Part shown: positions 22,287 to 31,801 of the stretch, in pieces
Layout: each line of letters opens with the position of its first letter
Position numbering within the stretch: the stretch's first letter is position 1
Assembly (NCBI GenBank): GCA_903862245.1
Contig: CAIOXL010000042.1
Coordinates: 1 to 64,000 of the forward strand
Length of the DNA: 64,000 bases
Reading direction: 5' to 3'
Source of the DNA: an uncultured Geobacteraceae bacterium
GTDB taxonomy: Bacteria > Desulfobacterota > Desulfuromonadia > Geobacterales > Pseudopelobacteraceae
Position numbers and translations under genes: made by a program
Notes under the pieces: model-generated
The model's input: only the letters and a program-made list of their open reading frames with translations
Told to the model about the DNA's origin: nothing
Database searches by the model: none

Positions 22287-24983
22287 TTATCCTGAGAACG
22301 CCTGACGCAGAATTTCAGCCCGCTGTTCTGCATGAATATGATGGGACCCGACAGCCGGACAGGAATCTGCCGGACGACCGATGTAGCTGACTGGCACCGA
22401 CAAATTTCTGAACTGCCACTCAATATAGTGCCAGGCGCCCATATTTTCCGGTTCCTCCTGTACCCAGAACAGCCGGCAACCTGTCCCGCGCGGGGCGACA
22501 ATCCCCCGAACGGCAGTCAAATCCAGCGGATATAGTTGTTCAACCCGGACGATCACCGTATCCTGCCGGTTTAGCCTGAAGCGCTCATCCTCCAGCTCAT
22601 AATATATTTTCCCGCTGCAGAACAGGACCTGGCGGGCATCAGAAATATCATCGACGCTGCTGATACAGGTTTTAAACGTGCCAGTGCTGCAGTCAGCAAG
22701 CCTTGAAACGCAGACCGGATGACGCAGCAGGCTCTTCGGCGTAAAGACGATCAGCGGCTTACGGAATGACTGGAGCATCTGGCGCCTGAGCAGATGAAAC
22801 ATCTGAGCCGGTGTCGACGGGCAGGCCACGATCATATTTTCCGACGCACACAGCTGCAGATAGCGTTCAATTCGAGCACTGGAATGTTCGGCGCCCTGCC
22901 CTTCATAGCCGTGCGGCAGCAGCAGTACCAGACCGCAGGCACGGTTCCACTTGGTTTCTCCACTGGCGATAAACTGATCGATGATAACCTGAGCACCATT
23001 GGCAAAGTCACCAAACTGGGCCTCCCAGAGAGTGAGACACTGCGGCGCCTCCAGGGCATACCCGTATTCAAAACCAAGCACGGCAAACTCGGACAGCAGG
23101 CTGTTCCACACCTGAAAAACAGCACCGTCACGGGCAACAGCCTCCAGCGGCGTGCAGCTCCGCTCGTCACTGCTGTCGATTACGACACAGTGACGGTGAT
23201 TGAACGTTCCGCGCCGGGAATCCTGCCCGGAAAGCCGGACGGAATACCCCTGGTCAAGCAGTGTCGCGTACGCAAGGGTTTCGGCATTTCCCCAATCGAT
23301 CCCCACCCCGCTCAGAACCGCATCAAAACGTTTCTGAATCAGGGCGGCAATTTTTGCGTGCGGCGTAAAGTCTGCCGGCAGAGAGGTCAACTGCCCGGCA
23401 ATAGCCACCAGCTTTGCTTCCGGCACCGCCGTATCAACAGCGGTATCGCTATATGCTGCGGTGATGTTGCTCCAGTGGTCGGAAAAGCCGATCGCCTTTA
23501 CCTCGGGAGTTTTTCTGAACGAATCTTCCAGCGTCTCGCTGACACGGCGCTCCAGCTGCACCAGATCCTCCGCCGAGACACCCGCCTCTTCAGCGAGCAC
23601 CTGTGCATAGATCCGGTTTACCGACGGGCGCCCCGCAATCCGCTGATACATACCGGGCTGGGTAAACGCCGGTTCATCTCCTTCGTTATGACCATGTCGA
23701 CGGTAGCAGATCAGCTCAATCACCACATCCCGATGAAATGTTCTGCGGTACTCCATGGCGAGGTCAACCGCATGCAGGGCGGCTTCCGGAGCTTCCCCCT
23801 GAATATGGAAAATCGGGCAGGCAAGCATTTTGGCTATATCCGTGGCATAGCAGGTGGAGCGGGAATCCTTGGGAAGTGTCGTAAAGCCGATCTGGTTATT
23901 CAGCACAATATGAATCGTCCCGCCGGTGCCATAACCGGCCAGTTCGGACATATTGAGAACCTCCATGACGCTCCCCTGCCCTGCAAACGCAGCATCACCG
24001 TGAATGAGGACCGGCAGTGCCCGCTGAGCACCGTCTGCGCCATAGCGATCCTGCCGGGCGCGGCACTTCCCCTCGACAACGGCATTTACCGCTTCAAGGT
24101 GACTCGGGTTGGCGGCAATGGTCACATGCACCCTGCCGCCGTCAAAATCGATATCGCACGAATGCCCTTTATGATATTTGACATCACCGTCACCCTGGAA
24201 ACCGGGCGAAATGCTGTCGGTAAACTCGGCAAACAGAACTTCATACGGCTTGCGCAGAATATGCGCCAGCACATTCAGCCTCCCGCGATGCGACATCCCC
24301 ATAACAACATCACTGATTCCAGCTCCCGGACAGGCAGAGACAATCCGGTCAAGCACCGGGATCAGAACTTCGCCCCCCTCAAGGGAAAAACGTTTCTGTC
24401 CGACAAACCTGCGATGGAGAAACGACTCAAACAGTGCTGCCTGATGGAGTTTTTCCAGAATATGCATTTTTTCCGGAATGGAAAAAGCGGGGTGATTCCG
24501 GCACGGTTCCATCCGGTCAATCAGCCACTGGCGGTCATCCGGTTCCTGAATATGCATGAATTCCACTCCGGTTTCCCGGCAATAGGTCTCACGCATGGTC
24601 TGTACAACTTCACGCAGCGTTGCGTGCGGCGTAAGAAAACGGCGGCAGGCGAAGGATGTGTCTAGATCGCTGTGGTCAAGACCGAAGGCGGAAAGTTCAA
24701 GCAGAGGATGGGATAAGCGGCAGGGAGAAAGCGGGTCGGTGCACGCAAGGAGATGGCCGATAGAGCGGTAGCGGTAGATAAGGGACTGAACACCGGATAA
24801 CTTCTGTGCCCCCGCTTCGTCAAGGCCGCCACCGCTGACCGGTGCAGCGCCCAGACCGAGCTCAAAGCCGGAAAAAAACAGCCGCCACTGTTCCGGTACG
24901 GATTCGGGTGACTGCTGCCACTGGCGGTAGTACGCGTCAAGCCATTCTCCTGATTGAGCAGCCAGAAAAGTTCCGTCCGTCAT
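22287..24983 (-). CDS. sucA: 2-oxoglutarate dehydrogenase E1 component
   Basis: GMSHRGRLNVLAHILRKP, GDAAFAGQGSVMEVLNMSEL, CYRRHGHNEGDEPAFTQP. Confidence 0.96.
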   Translation of the reverse strand: MTDGTFLAAQSGEWLDAYYRQWQQSPESVPEQWRLFFSGFELGLGAAPVSGGGLDEAGAQKLSGVQSLIYRYRSIGHLLACTDPLSPCRLSHPLLELSAFGLDHSDLDTSFACRRFLTPHATLREVVQTMRETYCRETGVEFMHIQEPDDRQWLIDRMEPCRNHPAFSIPEKMHILEKLHQAALFESFLHRRFVGQKRFSLEGGEVLIPVLDRIVSACPGAGISDVVMGMSHRGRLNVLAHILRKPYEVLFAEFTDSISPGFQGDGDVKYHKGHSCDIDFDGGRVHVTIAANPSHLEAVNAVVEGKCRARQDRYGADGAQRALPVLIHGDAAFAGQGSVMEVLNMSELAGYGTGGTIHIVLNNQIGFTTLPKDSRSTCYATDIAKMLACPIFHIQGEAPEAALHAVDLAMEYRRTFHRDVVIELICYRRHGHNEGDEPAFTQPGMYQRIAGRPSVNRIYAQVLAEEAGVSAEDLVQLERRVSETLEDSFRKTPEVKAIGFSDHWSNITAAYSDTAVDTAVPEAKLVAIAGQLTSLPADFTPHAKIAALIQKRFDAVLSGVGIDWGNAETLAYATLLDQGYSVRLSGQDSRRGTFNHRHCVVIDSSDERSCTPLEAVARDGAVFQVWNSLLSEFAVLGFEYGYALEAPQCLTLWEAQFGDFANGAQVIIDQFIASGETKWNRACGLVLLLPHGYEGQGAEHSSARIERYLQLCASENMIVACPSTPAQMFHLLRRQMLQSFRKPLIVFTPKSLLRHPVCVSRLADCSTGTFKTCISSVDDISDARQVLFCSGKIYYELEDERFRLNRQDTVIVRVEQLYPLDLTAVRGIVAPRGTGCRLFWVQEEPENMGAWHYIEWQFRNLSVPVSYIGRPADSCPAVGSHHIHAEQRAEILRQAFSG

Positions 24984-25064
24984 AGTATCCCCGTTACTTC
25001 CACTGAAGTTACACTGTCAGGCATACGGCGGCAGAGTCTTTCAACAAGCCGGCCGGACCCCTTT

Positions 25065-26357
25065 TTACTGCCGTCCAACAGTTTGCAGCAGATCACGCAC
25101 GGTCACCCCTTCAAGACTGACACGACAGCCGTCCCACCCTTTGCGGACAGCCTCCTCGGCACATTGAAGGGTCTGACTGCTGCTCTGGAGTTCCGATACC
25201 CCGCGCAACGCTCCGATGACATCGCAGACCTGAACCTCGGACGGATCCCGCACCGGCAGCCAACCGGACTCATTGACCCCGGTCGCGGCAAGATAACCCA
25301 GCCCCTGTAATACCTCAGACACAGACTCAATCAGCAGCAACGGAACATCAAGTTCAATAGCCAGCTGATCGGTTGACGGCGGAATACCCCCGGTTTGAAA
25401 ATGGCGGCAGACCTGAAGCAGCAGCGCCAGAGCGAGCTCTTCACGCGCAGTTTCTGTCAGGTGAAAGGCACTGACGTAAAGACCATGACCGTCATGTTGA
25501 TGCGCAAAGACGATCTCCAGTCCGAAAAGGACTATGAGCCAGCTCGTGTAAATCCAGACCAGAAATACCGGCACTGCGGACAACGTTCCATAAATCGCAT
25601 TATAGTTGGCAACCCCCACCTGAAAGTGGAAGTATCCCCACTGCGCCAGTTGCCAGGCGGTCCCGGCAATGATCCCTCCCGCCAGGGCTGAACTAAAACG
25701 GACTCTGGTATTGGGAATAAAAATATACAGGAAAACCATGGCAATCCAGACGCTTACATACGGCAGAAAACGGAACAGCAGCAATATAGCGTCACCCAGA
25801 TAGGTATTCTGGATCAGCCACTGCAGCATCCATTGGCTCTGCAGGGATGAGGTCATACTGGTCGCAGCAAGCAGCAGGATCGGTCCGACCACCACAACAC
25901 TCAGATAATCACTGAACCGTCTCTGAACAGTGCGGGTCTCGCGCACGCCCCAAACGGCGTTGAATGCTTCATCGATGCTCCCCATGAGGGAAATAACGGT
26001 GACAATCAGCATTACAAGGCCGATCACCCCCAAAGATTTCACATTGGTATTGTTCACGTAGTTGACAATGCGGGAGACTGTTTCGCCGGAATCACCCGCT
26101 ACCTGCTGCAGGATCGGCTCAAGCGCATTTTGCGCTCCAAGTCCTTTCAGTACCGAAAAGGCAATTGCCAGAAACGGCACCATTGAGAGAACCGTTGTGT
26201 AGGTAAGTGCTGCGGCGCGCATCGGCCCCTGATGGGTGATAAAATTTACCGAAATTACGTACATGAGCCGAAGGAGCGCGAAGAATCTTCCTTTCAGGCC
26301 ATACCACTCTTCAGGAGAACCTGTGTGCAACAGATCGGGAATTTTCAGGTTCAGCAT
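25065..26357 (-). CDS. YihY/BrkB family inner-membrane protein with a C-terminal winged-helix-like extension
   Basis: AAALTYTTVLSMVPFLAIAFSVLKG, multiple TM segments; start re-assigned to MLNLKIPDLL. Confidence 0.85.
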   Translation of the reverse strand: MLNLKIPDLLHTGSPEEWYGLKGRFFALLRLMYVISVNFITHQGPMRAAALTYTTVLSMVPFLAIAFSVLKGLGAQNALEPILQQVAGDSGETVSRIVNYVNNTNVKSLGVIGLVMLIVTVISLMGSIDEAFNAVWGVRETRTVQRRFSDYLSVVVVGPILLLAATSMTSSLQSQWMLQWLIQNTYLGDAILLLFRFLPYVSVWIAMVFLYIFIPNTRVRFSSALAGGIIAGTAWQLAQWGYFHFQVGVANYNAIYGTLSAVPVFLVWIYTSWLIVLFGLEIVFAHQHDGHGLYVSAFHLTETAREELALALLLQVCRHFQTGGIPPSTDQLAIELDVPLLLIESVSEVLQGLGYLAATGVNESGWLPVRDPSEVQVCDVIGALRGVSELQSSSQTLQCAEEAVRKGWDGCRVSLEGVTVRDLLQTVGRQ

Positions 26358-26391
26358 GGTGTGCTCCTCACTCGGTTCAGCGACGCGGAGT

Positions 26392-26757
26392 TCAGATGGT
26401 AATCGTGTCTCCCGGACGCATCCGTTTCTGTTCATCATGCGCCGGAGTTTCAATAGACGAGGAAAGCAGATAAAAGAAGAGAAAAATCATGGCTGCGATA
26501 CCAAGAGTAATCGGCAGGAGACGGATACGGGTATCGGTTTTCAGCGGTGCAAGCACGAAACCGAATACTGTCACGACTACTCCGTACCCACCGATCGCCG
26601 CAGCCCAGAACATGCCGAGACGGTAGAGCCGGCTCTCACCTGCCGGAGTCAGAGCAAACAGATCAGAGAGCTGCACATGACAATAACTGACCAGAACAAT
26701 CAGAATCAACGCTGCCATGATCAGGCGCATGCCATTTTTTACGGTACGCTTGCGCAC
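26392..26757 (-). CDS. Small membrane protein of unknown function (3-4 predicted TM)
   Basis: 121-aa ORF with hydrophobic segments, between yihY and tsaC. Confidence 0.65.
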   Translation of the reverse strand: MRKRTVKNGMRLIMAALILIVLVSYCHVQLSDLFALTPAGESRLYRLGMFWAAAIGGYGVVVTVFGFVLAPLKTDTRIRLLPITLGIAAMIFLFFYLLSSSIETPAHDEQKRMRPGDTITI

Positions 26758-26760
26758 TGT

Positions 26761-27381
26761 TTACCCTCCCTGACTGCCGCACCACGAGATATCCCCCAGC
26801 CCTGCCCGCAAAACCTCTGGTGTTGAACCGATCAGACTGACAACAGAGCTGACATCAGTTTTCAGAATACCGCCGTCAATGACAAAATCAAGCTGACTGC
26901 CGAATGTTTCGGCAATAGTGCGTGGATCCCCTTCCGGCTCTTCGCCGGAAAGGTTGGCGCTGGTGGTTATAATCGGGTTTCCCAGTGCGGTCACGAGATC
27001 GAAGCAGATGTTGTTATCGGGAATGCGGATACCAACGGTTTTCTGGCGGGTCAGGAGCAGATCGGGAACTTCATGCGTTGCTTCAAATACGAACGTGTAT
27101 GGGCCGGGAAGGTACCGTTTTATGAGCTTGAAGGCAGAGTTACTGACCCGGGCATAGCGGGATATTTCGGAAAGAGAGGAACAGATAATCGAGAAGGGCT
27201 TGCGCTTGTCGCGCTGTTTCATCTGATAGATCCGCTCAATGCTTTTTTTACAGAAGATCGAGCAGCCGATGCCGTAGGTTGTATCAGTCGGATAGGCGAT
27301 AACCCGGCCGTCCTTCAGGCTTTCCACAACCCGGGAGATCTGGTGAGGCTGGGGATATTTGGAGTTGATTTCCAGAATCAT
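26761..27381 (-). CDS. tsaC: L-threonylcarbamoyladenylate synthase (Sua5/YciO/YrdC)
   Basis: GRVIAYPTDTTYGIGCSIFCKKSIERIYQMKQRDKRKPFS. Confidence 0.92.
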   Translation of the reverse strand: MILEINSKYPQPHQISRVVESLKDGRVIAYPTDTTYGIGCSIFCKKSIERIYQMKQRDKRKPFSIICSSLSEISRYARVSNSAFKLIKRYLPGPYTFVFEATHEVPDLLLTRQKTVGIRIPDNNICFDLVTALGNPIITTSANLSGEEPEGDPRTIAETFGSQLDFVIDGGILKTDVSSVVSLIGSTPEVLRAGLGDISWCGSQGG

Positions 27382-28205
27382 GGCTGTGCCGTCCGCAACA
27401 GCTCCGTCACACGGCACGACAGCAGGGCAAACTCCTCCAGAGAAAGGGTTTCTCCCCTCCTGCGGCCATCAATGGCACATGATTCCAACAGCTGTTCACA
27501 GTCGACCGTTTTTGCAAACTCAGCAGATTTAAGGCAGTTGGCGAGCGTCTTGCGGCGCATGGAGAAGGCACTTTTCACAACGCTTCTAAACACACCCTCA
27601 TCACCGACTTCAGCTCTCACAGCTGTTCGGGGGATAAAATTCAGCACAACCGAATCCACCTTGGGGCTGGGATGAAAACAGCCGGGCGGCACCACAAATA
27701 CGCGTCTGATATCGAACCACAAACCGAGCAGTACCGTGGTCACACCATAGGCAGAGCAATCCGGAGGAGCGGCCAGACGGTCTCCGACCTCCTTTTGCAG
27801 CATCAGCGTCATGCGCGCCAGCCTGCTGTGGACGCCGTACAGGCGGAACAGTACTTCAGTTGAGATGTTATAGGGAAGGTTGGCGACCACGTTCCATTTC
27901 TGGGGAGATTCAGAGAGCAGCGCATCAAGATCGACCTTAAGCACATCTGCGTCGATAACGGTAACACGCTCATTATCTTGATGCTGGTCGCGATGAAATG
28001 CCGCCAACGCATGGTCATATTCAATCAGCACGAGTCTGCCGGCACGCCCGGCCAGGTGTTTTGTCAAGGCTCCCCGGCCCGGGCCGATTTCGAGCACCGG
28101 CTGGTCGGGCAGAATATCGGCGGCCTGGATAATCCGGTCGATAACATTCCCGTCTACCAGAAAATTCTGGCCCAGTGATTTCAGGGGGCGGCGAGCAGCA
28201 CTCAT
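27378..28205 (-). CDS. rsmA: 16S rRNA (A1518/A1519) dimethyltransferase
   Basis: KSLGQNFLVDGNVIDRI, VLEIGPGRGALTKHL, NLPYNIST. Confidence 0.96.
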   Translation of the reverse strand: MSAARRPLKSLGQNFLVDGNVIDRIIQAADILPDQPVLEIGPGRGALTKHLAGRAGRLVLIEYDHALAAFHRDQHQDNERVTVIDADVLKVDLDALLSESPQKWNVVANLPYNISTEVLFRLYGVHSRLARMTLMLQKEVGDRLAAPPDCSAYGVTTVLLGLWFDIRRVFVVPPGCFHPSPKVDSVVLNFIPRTAVRAEVGDEGVFRSVVKSAFSMRRKTLANCLKSAEFAKTVDCEQLLESCAIDGRRRGETLSLEEFALLSCRVTELLRTAQP

Positions 28206-29224
28206 GTCATTGATTCCTTTATACTGTCCATATTCCACGTGGCGGTGACATCCAGTGAAAGGGGCGAAACATGCCCGTGTGACAGGTAATAATCTCCCGG
28301 GACCGCTATCATCGCCGCGTTGTCACCGCAGAGCGAGGGGTGTGGGATGGACAGTTCAACACCAAGCTTTTTGCACAGTGCCGTCATGCTGCTGCGCAGA
28401 CCGCTGTTACAGGCGACCCCCCCCGCAACCACGAGACGGGAAGCACCGGTTTGGCAGATAGCAGCCTCTGTTTTTACCGAAAGGACGTGGCAGACCGCCT
28501 GCTGAAATGACGCGCAGAGGTCATTGGCTGCCTCCCCTGGAATTGCAACAGGAAATTTTGTCACCTGCTGCAGCACCGCCGTTTTCAGGCCACTGAAGCT
28601 GAAATTGAGCGTTCCGTCACGAAGCAGCGGCCTCGGCAAACGAAGTGCATCGGGATTACCGTCCCGGGCCATCCGGTCAACCAGCGCCCCGCCGGGATAC
28701 GGCATCCCCATGATTTTAGCACATTTGTCGTATGCCTCCCCGGCGGCATCATCGATGGTTCTGCCAAGGGTTGTGTAATGGCCAAAACCCTCCACATGGT
28801 ACAGATGGGTATGTCCGCCGGATACTACCAGCGCCAGAAAGGGGAACGCCACCGGCCGTTCCAGAAATGTCGCAAACAGATGACCTTCAATATGATGTAC
28901 GCCGACAAACGGGATTTTTCGGGCAACAGCGATGGCCTTTGCCGCAGAAAAACCGACCAGAAGCGCCCCTGACAGCCCCGGCCCACGGGTAACCGCAACC
29001 CCTTCCAGCTCATCCATGCCGACTCCGGCATCCTGAAGCGCCTGAGTGACCACCGGCGCCAATGATTCCAGATGCTTTCTGGATGCGATTTCCGGGACAA
29101 CTCCGCCATATTCAGCGTGAATAGCAACCTGGGAAGAAATGACCGAAGACAGGACGGTGCGGCCGTCTCGCACAATCGCGGCGGCCGTTTCGTCACAGGA
29201 TGTTTCAATGGCAAGAAGAAGCAT
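28202..29224 (-). CDS. tsaD: tRNA N6-adenosine threonylcarbamoyltransferase
   Basis: LAIETSCDETAAAIV, GVHHIEGHL, VSGGHTHLY, DDAAGEAYDK. Confidence 0.97.
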   Translation of the reverse strand: MLLLAIETSCDETAAAIVRDGRTVLSSVISSQVAIHAEYGGVVPEIASRKHLESLAPVVTQALQDAGVGMDELEGVAVTRGPGLSGALLVGFSAAKAIAVARKIPFVGVHHIEGHLFATFLERPVAFPFLALVVSGGHTHLYHVEGFGHYTTLGRTIDDAAGEAYDKCAKIMGMPYPGGALVDRMARDGNPDALRLPRPLLRDGTLNFSFSGLKTAVLQQVTKFPVAIPGEAANDLCASFQQAVCHVLSVKTEAAICQTGASRLVVAGGVACNSGLRSSMTALCKKLGVELSIPHPSLCGDNAAMIAVPGDYYLSHGHVSPLSLDVTATWNMDSIKESMT

Positions 29225-29253
29225 TCAGGAAAACTTTGTGGACGTGCAACAGG

Positions 29254-30570
29254 TCACAGCAGATTGGCGGCCAGTTCGGCCAGTTCTGAGCGTTCACCCT
29301 TGGTCAGCGTCACATGCGCGGCAATCCGCTCACCCTTGAATTTCTCCACTAGGTAGGTCAGGCCGTTACTGGATGAGTCGACATACGGGTTGTCGATCTG
29401 GTACGGGTCGCCGGTCAGGACGATTTTGGTCCCTTCACCGACACGTGTGACAATTGTCTTGATTTCATGGGGGGTCAGGTTCTGGGCCTCATCCACAATC
29501 AGATACTGGTTTGGAATCGAGCGGCCACGGATATAGGTCAGCGGTTCAATATCCAGAAGTCCCATGGCCATCAGCTCTTTGTATCCCTTGCTATGCCGTT
29601 TTTCAGATTCATGCCCGGAAATCAGCAACTCCACATTGTCGAAAATCGGCTGCATCCAGGGGGTCAGTTTTTCCTCAATGTCACCCGGCAGAAAACCAAG
29701 ATCCTTCCCCATGGGAAAAACAGGGCGCGAAACCAGCAGGCGGTTGTAGATATTTTCCTCCGCCGTTTTATGAAGACCGGCCGCGATCGCCATAAGCGTT
29801 TTTCCGGTTCCCGCCTTGCCCACCAGCGTCACCAGCTTGATCGTGTCATCCATCAGAACGTCAAGAGCAAAGGACTGTTCCCGGTTGCGCGGAAAAAGGC
29901 TCCAGATCCCCTCCTTTGGTACCTTGCGCACCGGCACAATACGCGAGTTGGCAGGATCGTTGCGGCAGATGGCAGAATGGCTCGGGTTCGAGCTGTCCAC
30001 AATGGTTATAAACTCGTTGGGAGACAGCCCGGGAGGGGCCTCAAGCCACCCCTGTCCATAAAACCGGTCAATCGCTTCCGGCAGCATCTCAATCGATCGG
30101 GTGCCGGAGTACAGATCCTGAATATCAACTTTGTCCGATTCATAATCTTCCGCGATCAGCCCGATAGCATCGGCCTTGATCCGCAGATTGGAATCCTTGG
30201 TCACAAAGATGGTGACGGTGTCAGGAAAGCGATCGCGGACATCCTGAGCAACGGCGATGATCCGGTTATCACCATTATCAACACGGAGGTCAACCGGCAG
30301 ATTCTTGAAATATTTTTCAGCAAACATCTCTACCCGCAGCGTGCCGCCGCCCGGCATGGTAACGCCGCCTGCCAGGGAGCCCTTCTCACGCATGGCATCG
30401 AGAATTCTGGAAACCATGCGGGCATTTCTGCCGGTTTCATTCATATCCTTTTTGAAGCGGTCAACCTCTTCAATAACGGTAATCGGAATGATGATATTGT
30501 TATCCTGGAATTTGAACAGCGATTGAGGATCATGGAGTAAAACATTTGTATCGAGAATGAAGTTTTTCAT
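29254..30570 (-). CDS. PhoH family protein (N-terminal PIN domain plus PhoH ATPase)
   Basis: NFILDTNVLLHDPQSLFKF (PIN), LVGKAGTGKTLMA, YLIVDEAQNLTPHEIKTIVTRVGEGTKIVLTGDPYQID. Confidence 0.93.
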   Translation of the reverse strand: MKNFILDTNVLLHDPQSLFKFQDNNIIIPITVIEEVDRFKKDMNETGRNARMVSRILDAMREKGSLAGGVTMPGGGTLRVEMFAEKYFKNLPVDLRVDNGDNRIIAVAQDVRDRFPDTVTIFVTKDSNLRIKADAIGLIAEDYESDKVDIQDLYSGTRSIEMLPEAIDRFYGQGWLEAPPGLSPNEFITIVDSSNPSHSAICRNDPANSRIVPVRKVPKEGIWSLFPRNREQSFALDVLMDDTIKLVTLVGKAGTGKTLMAIAAGLHKTAEENIYNRLLVSRPVFPMGKDLGFLPGDIEEKLTPWMQPIFDNVELLISGHESEKRHSKGYKELMAMGLLDIEPLTYIRGRSIPNQYLIVDEAQNLTPHEIKTIVTRVGEGTKIVLTGDPYQIDNPYVDSSSNGLTYLVEKFKGERIAAHVTLTKGERSELAELAANLL

Positions 30571-30634
30571 GGGTCCCTTTCTGGGTGAGAATAACGGCAG
30601 AGCGCCGAAGCAGGAAATTGCTGTAACTCGATTT

Positions 30635-31786
30635 TCAGGCTGACCGGCGAATTTTGCCGATGCATTGTACTACGGCATCAGAAAAGAAAGCAATCTCTTC
30701 GCTTGTCGTGAACCAGCCGGGACTGACTCGAACCGTCCCCGCCGGCTGCGTCCCCAGAGTACGGTGGGCAAGGGGAGCACAATGAAGCCCGGAGCGAACC
30801 GCGATGTTGAAACCATGATCAAGCTCCAGAGCCAGCAGTGCCGGGTCAACACCGGAAGCAGAAAAGGAAAGGACCGAACAACGTGTCGACGCATCAGCAG
30901 GTCCGAAGATTGTCACTCCCGGGATGTTTTTCAGGCTCTGCTCCACCTGGGAAAGCAGACGCTGCTCGTGTATGTGGATGGCAGAAAGTCCCTGAGAACC
31001 TATAAACTCAATGCCGGCACACAAGCCGGCGATGCCCGGCAGATTATGGGTGCCGGCCTCAAATCCGTCCGGCATGGCCAGCGGCTGTTCTTCCGCAGTT
31101 GAGTTGGTGCCGGTCCCCCCCTGAATAACCGGCTTGAGCCGCACATGCGGAGCCGCGTACAGAATTCCGGTCCCGCCAGGCCCGAGCAGCCCCTTATGAC
31201 CCGGAACAGCCAGCAGATCGATAGCAAAGCGCTCGACGTCGACAGGTATATGCCCGGCCGACTGTGCCGCATCCACCAGAAAGAGCGCTCCCGCTTCGCG
31301 GCAGAACTCAGACAGCTGCTGCAGCGGCTGAACGGCCCCGCAGACGTTGGATACATGGCTGACTGCTATCATTCGCGTATTCTGCTTCACTGCGCGGCGG
31401 ACGTCTTCAGCGGAGACAACGCCATCCGATCCGGCAGGGACAATCGTCAGTTCGACACCTCTGTGCCGGAGTGCATAGAGCGGACGCAGCAGTGAATTAT
31501 GTTCCATGGAAGTCGTAATGACATGGTCACCGGCGGACAAGGTCCCCTGCAGGGCCAGATTGAGGGCTCCGGTGGCATTTTGGGTAAAGATTATGCGTGA
31601 TGAATCAGAAACTGAAAAAAACCGGGCCACCGTTTCACGCGCCTTGAAAAGGGTACGGCCGGCCTCCAGTGAGCGGCGATACCCGCCCCGCCCGGGAGAA
31701 GCTCCGACGTCACGCATGGCGTGCAGAACCGCTTCATAAACGTTCTCCGGCTTGGGAAATGAGGTGGCGGCATTATCGAGGTACAC
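30635..31786 (-). CDS. Cysteine desulfurase family protein (class V aminotransferase)
   Basis: MYLDNAATSFPKPENVYEAV, PGHKGLLGPGGTGILY, RSGLHCAPLAHRTLGT. Confidence 0.9.
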   Translation of the reverse strand: MYLDNAATSFPKPENVYEAVLHAMRDVGASPGRGGYRRSLEAGRTLFKARETVARFFSVSDSSRIIFTQNATGALNLALQGTLSAGDHVITTSMEHNSLLRPLYALRHRGVELTIVPAGSDGVVSAEDVRRAVKQNTRMIAVSHVSNVCGAVQPLQQLSEFCREAGALFLVDAAQSAGHIPVDVERFAIDLLAVPGHKGLLGPGGTGILYAAPHVRLKPVIQGGTGTNSTAEEQPLAMPDGFEAGTHNLPGIAGLCAGIEFIGSQGLSAIHIHEQRLLSQVEQSLKNIPGVTIFGPADASTRCSVLSFSASGVDPALLALELDHGFNIAVRSGLHCAPLAHRTLGTQPAGTVRVSPGWFTTSEEIAFFSDAVVQCIGKIRRSA

Positions 31787-31801
31787 GGAAAGTTCCTTAT
31801 A

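Noticed and set aside
22794-24665. 623-aa open frame on the + strand antisense to sucA
   Set aside because: sucA on the opposite strand has clear conserved motifs throughout; the long antisense frame is expected from GC-rich codon bias, and its translation looks like low-information shadow sequence.
29467-30540. 357-aa + strand ORF antisense to phoH
   Set aside because: Shadow ORF of a well-supported PhoH gene.
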